In this document: piece after piece, positions 60,611-64,000 of the stretch
Position numbering within the stretch: the first letter of the stretch is position 1
How the letters are laid out: each line of letters opens with the position of its first letter
Origin: Aphelocoma coerulescens
Lineage: Eukaryota > Chordata > Aves > Passeriformes > Corvidae
Assembly (NCBI RefSeq): GCF_041296385.1
Contig: NC_091023.1
Span: 8,618,924-8,682,923 of the forward strand
Length of the DNA: 64,000 nt
Direction of reading: 5' to 3'
Position numbers and translations under genes: made by a program
Notes under the pieces: model-generated
What the model was told of the DNA's origin: nothing
Seen by the model: the letters and a program-made list of their open reading frames with translations, nothing else
The model's database searches: none

Positions 60611-62839
60611 GTGTTCCCCTTGTCCCTGAGACCAAATACAGCAGCACAGGCCCTCATCCAATGCAAATGCCGTGTGCAGATGCAGCACCCCTGAACATCC
60701 TTGCTGAGCTCTCACAGCGCTTGCTGATGGCTGATGGAAAAGTGACTGGGCTGGTACAAACACAAAGACCTTCTTGCATCTCAGGGAAGAGACAAAAACC
60801 AAGACAGACACATTCCTTGCATCTCAACACTTAAGACAGACCCTAAAAATGTACACACCAATTTCCAGGTTTAAAGGAGAGGTCCTGGGGTTTTCATCAG
60901 TAATAAATACAGCCAGAAAGGAGGGAGGGATATTGCTACACACAAACAAGGTATTTCATACTGAATTAAAGGTTGGTCGTAGCAAGCTCACATGTCAAAC
61001 TACCAGGAAAGAGAAGGACGAACAAACAAAAGTGTGATTCAGAACAAATCAACTTTCTCCAATATACTGGGATCCCACAGAGGGGTGAGCACTGAAATGA
61101 CTACATTTCCTTGCACAGATGCAAAGAAAAGGTACGTCAGGAAGAACTTGCACTATGACAACAAAAAAAACTTTCAGCATTTATTTATTTTGGAGAATCC
61201 CCAAGTTCTGCTCCTGGACTAGGAAACAGTGGCCCCAGTAAATATTGGTTTGTGAGTGGAAAGAGAGGAGAGAATACCATATCAAATTGATACTTCAGGG
61301 AGATTTGAGGGAGAATGAAAACATATTTGGAATTGGGCCAGGACACTGGGGCTTCTATGCCCTGCCCTACAAAAAGACCCATTGGATTGTTAATGACCAT
61401 AAGCAATCAGGCCCTTCATTTTATATCTCATCAGCAAGACTACACTACATATTCATTTAAATCACATTTGCTTTTGAGTTCTCTCAGCTTCTATTGCTGG
61501 TGGGTTTAATTCTGTCTTAACAATAAAGTGCATTCCTTTACTTTTTGTTCACTGAAAATCTGAGACTGACTCATCCAGAACTACACTGATGAAATTGTAA
61601 ATGAAGAAATCCTGCACTGACAGAAAAAAACAGATCAAGCATTTTAATGTGTTCTCAAGTTTTCTAATGCTAAAAACCCTATTCTCTTCAGTGTCGTGGT
61701 AAGCTGTGACAAACATTTTCAGTTTGAGGTGTTGCTCAATCTTCTGTCTCCGTTCTTATAATAGACATGGTATTAAACTAACAGTAAAACCTGCATTTAA
61801 TTAAGTGCTTCAGGAGAGAACATTCTTCTAATCTAGCAAGATAAAAACAAGGTGTAAGTATTTTTAACAGAAAATGTAAACCAGGAAGCAGCCTGGAAAA
61901 AGCAGCCCAGTTGTGAGTGCCTTAGGGTTCAAATTTGTTTATTTTTTTCTATAGTCCCTATTTCATCAGCAGAGTTGTACTGAAAATGCAAATCTTCAGC
62001 AGTGCCTGAAGATTAATTTCATGGTACTCAGAAGCCTTCCTGTTTTGGCCTTTCTTTAGAAACACATCCATTACATCGTCCAACTCTTACCAAGTAATAT
62101 TTTCCAAGAGGACATCAATATGCCCCTTTGCCTTGTGTGTTTCCACTGTTCTGGGAAAGAAACCTGCATTTTCAAGTATTCAGCTTGAATAACAACCTTC
62201 AGAGAGCCTTCTACAAACATTCTGTAAAGCTCTAGCTTTCAAGACATCTCTAGTTAGATATATTAAAACTTCTTGGTGCTTTTTGCAAAGAGCACACACA
62301 TAGTTCTTGCAGCGTAGCTGACAGAGAGAAACACGCAAAGTCACACAGTTTGATCAAGGTACCAGCAAATCACAAGCTTGTTTTAAAAGTCTTGGTGTCA
62401 ACCAAGTAAAACCTAGGCTCCTTGATCACATAATATTAAATACACACCAAAAGAAATGGTTTAGTGAACACTGCCTTTGAAATAATGTTCCTGCTCTCTA
62501 CAGTCCTGCACATTCCTTAAGTGGTGCATGTTTATTCATCTCATTTGATAATACAGCAAGTCTCCAGGCCATGCTATACTTTCCAAAGTTTAAGTCTGTC
62601 ACCTTCCTTGTTAGCTCTGGAATCAGAATGAAGCATGCAGTGTCCAGCAAGACTAAATGGCTGAGCAGTGCCACTTTAAAAGCTGTATCTATAAAGCTAA
62701 TATCAGGAGACAGAACTTAGTTTTCCTGGTTTAAAAAAGTATTTGACAAGTTTCTAATTATAAATTTATTTACATGCAGTTAAGTAATATCAGCAGTTTC
62801 ATCCATCCTGCCCCAATCCCTATCAAATCAGTAGGGCTA

Positions 62840-62955
62840 TAATAAGGTTAGAGAGATAGGATGATAGGTTTTAGAGCTGAAGAACACAGTTAGACTCTTC
62901 TGCAAGAGACACAAGCCTAACTCACACAACCACGATTTCCTCTACCATTATAGGG
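62840..62955 (-). mobile_element. Possible ancient CR1 3' end, antisense
   Basis: GATAGGTTTTAGAGCTGAAG near 62863, GACTCTTCTGCAAGAGACAC near 62892 and AAGCCTAACTCACACAACCA, then TTTCCTCTA, resemble the reverse complement of an old CR1 3' end (CAGAAGGGACC, CTGACCTCCTGCATAACACAGGCC, then CACCCAGTAATTCCTGTA). The similarity is patchy and comes from a remembered consensus. Confidence 0.4.
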
Positions 62956-64000
62956 TACATCTATATATGAATGGCCAAGAAACCCACAATCCTGCAAAGC
63001 AAAGTGTATGATCAGCAGTGGGACTGACCCAGGACAGCTGTCTCTCTTCTATTCATCTCAAAATTAAGTGGGAAAGTCCATTTAATGTGGCAAATTACAC
63101 CAGTTTAGCAAAGGACACAACTAAAAGGAGACTCCAAAGGCAAGCCAAAGCCGGGCAAGCACCCTGTCAGGTCAGCACCACTGGAAGCACAAAGCCTTGG
63201 GACAAAAATATTATAAGGATATTCTTATGCAGCTCTTTACACATCACTACCTTCCTCTAAGTTGTACGCTGCTGAGCACATCCAGATTTTGCATGATTAT
63301 GTAAGGTAAACAACCCTATGTGAATGCAGGACAGGACACAAACCACCTGGAACTGGTGGGTATTGCAAGTACACACCAAGCTGCCACAGTTGAGCAGTAG
63401 ATCACTAAAACTGCATGCTGCAAGAGACCCTTTACTTTTATCTACACTAATTAAAGGCAGAAAGTGATACTTTCTGTTTCTGTAGACACAAGTACTCCTA
63501 GCACATCCCAAGCAAAGGAAAATACCAGGTATCCAAATCAGCTTCAAAACTGACATATAATGTACTGTAACACAAAACTTTCTGATTGCATCTAAGTGGG
63601 CAAGGATTGCAAATTATCTGAAGCAACAACTTCACTCCTGTTATCACCATTCTCAGCTATTTATACTTACACTGATTGTTATCCTGCACTCGTTGCCAAG
63701 AAGCATTTTGAGAGCCCTTTAGCCACCATTCCTCATCTCTTCAAGAGCTAGGTCAGATTCTGAATATAAATAAACAACTGCTTTGTGCCTGAACATGAAA
63801 GAGAAATCAGTCATCTGTATATGATCTGTGCTAAGGAAAAATGTAATTTTTCCCTTTGACAATGTGTGTATGGTTGTTAAGTTATCTTGATTGCCAAGCA
63901 AAATTTGTTTTCCACGTGGGCTTCTATTTCTTAAAATGTCACTGCTTTTACCCCTCCCCTTCCTTTTTTTATTCCTTTTTCAACTGATTTAAAAATTAAG
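62956..64000. other. Gene-free unique sequence to window end
   Basis: Nothing recognisable. The open frames at 63018-63260 (plus) and 63257-63556 (minus) have no known domain. Confidence 0.55.

Larger units (their letters stand above)
56423..62839. other. Gene-free unique sequence
   Basis: No gene recognised over 6.4 kb. Simple repeats: A17 at 58702-58718 and A18 at 60218-60235. A short inverted repeat CTGCAGGT / ACCTGCAG lies at 59410-59432. A GC-richer patch at about 60510-60750 holds the palindrome at 60589-60610. Open frames of 116 and 122 codons on the minus strand (57404-57754, 58264-58632) overlap plus-strand frames and show no family. Confidence 0.55.

Noticed and set aside
1..64000. 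CRISPR arrays, bacterial operons, tRNA or rRNA genes, LTR retroelements, endogenous viral genes
   Set aside because: I looked for regularly spaced repeats, box B-like GGTTCGAATCC words, paired long terminal repeats and recognisable viral protein motifs, and found none that could be supported.

Overview
The window looks like a gene-poor stretch of a vertebrate nuclear genome, most likely a bird. It is AT-rich and poor in CpG. The longest open frame is under 150 codons. Nothing suggests bacterial organisation: there are no operons, ribosome binding sites, tRNA or rRNA genes. The recognisable interspersed repeats are mostly pieces of CR1, the dominant LINE of birds, crocodilians and turtles. One copy ends in the characteristic CR1 tail (repeated ATTCTATGATT). 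No Alu, L1, B1/B2 or LTR element was recognised. Low repeat density with old, 5'-truncated CR1 fits a bird better than a turtle or crocodilian, but this is an inference.

Layout. 1-11.2 kb: unique AT-rich DNA with a probable ancient MIR SINE near 1.2 kb, an A/C-rich tract at 4.4 kb, a GC-richer patch with a hairpin at 5.6 kb and an AT-rich duplicated motif at 7.4 kb. 11.24-12.44 kb: the largest transposon remnant, a decayed CR1 3' half with reverse transcriptase motifs. 12.4-24.8 kb: unique sequence with simple repeats, a set of competing inverted repeats at 14.8 kb and a possible Z-DNA tract at 16.5 kb. 24.85-25.77 kb: two CR1 pieces of different age in opposite orientation. 25.8-40 kb: unique sequence, an (AT)n palindrome at 26.65 kb, a possible second MIR at 27.4 kb, a long poly(A) at 29.24 kb and two unrecognised minus-strand open frames at 31.7-32.5 kb. 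40.2, 48.5 and 53.3 kb: three more CR1 fragments, and 62.85 kb a possible seventh. 46.87-47.11 kb: the most GC-rich unique patch. 56.3 kb: a second A/C-rich tract.

I could not support any protein-coding gene, exon or RNA gene. The window is best read as intergenic sequence or the inside of a very large intron, with possible non-coding regulatory elements that only cross-species alignment could confirm. No new biological system was found. The most useful observations are the layered CR1/MIR fossils, several perfect inverted repeats, and the 31.7-32.5 kb open-frame pair.
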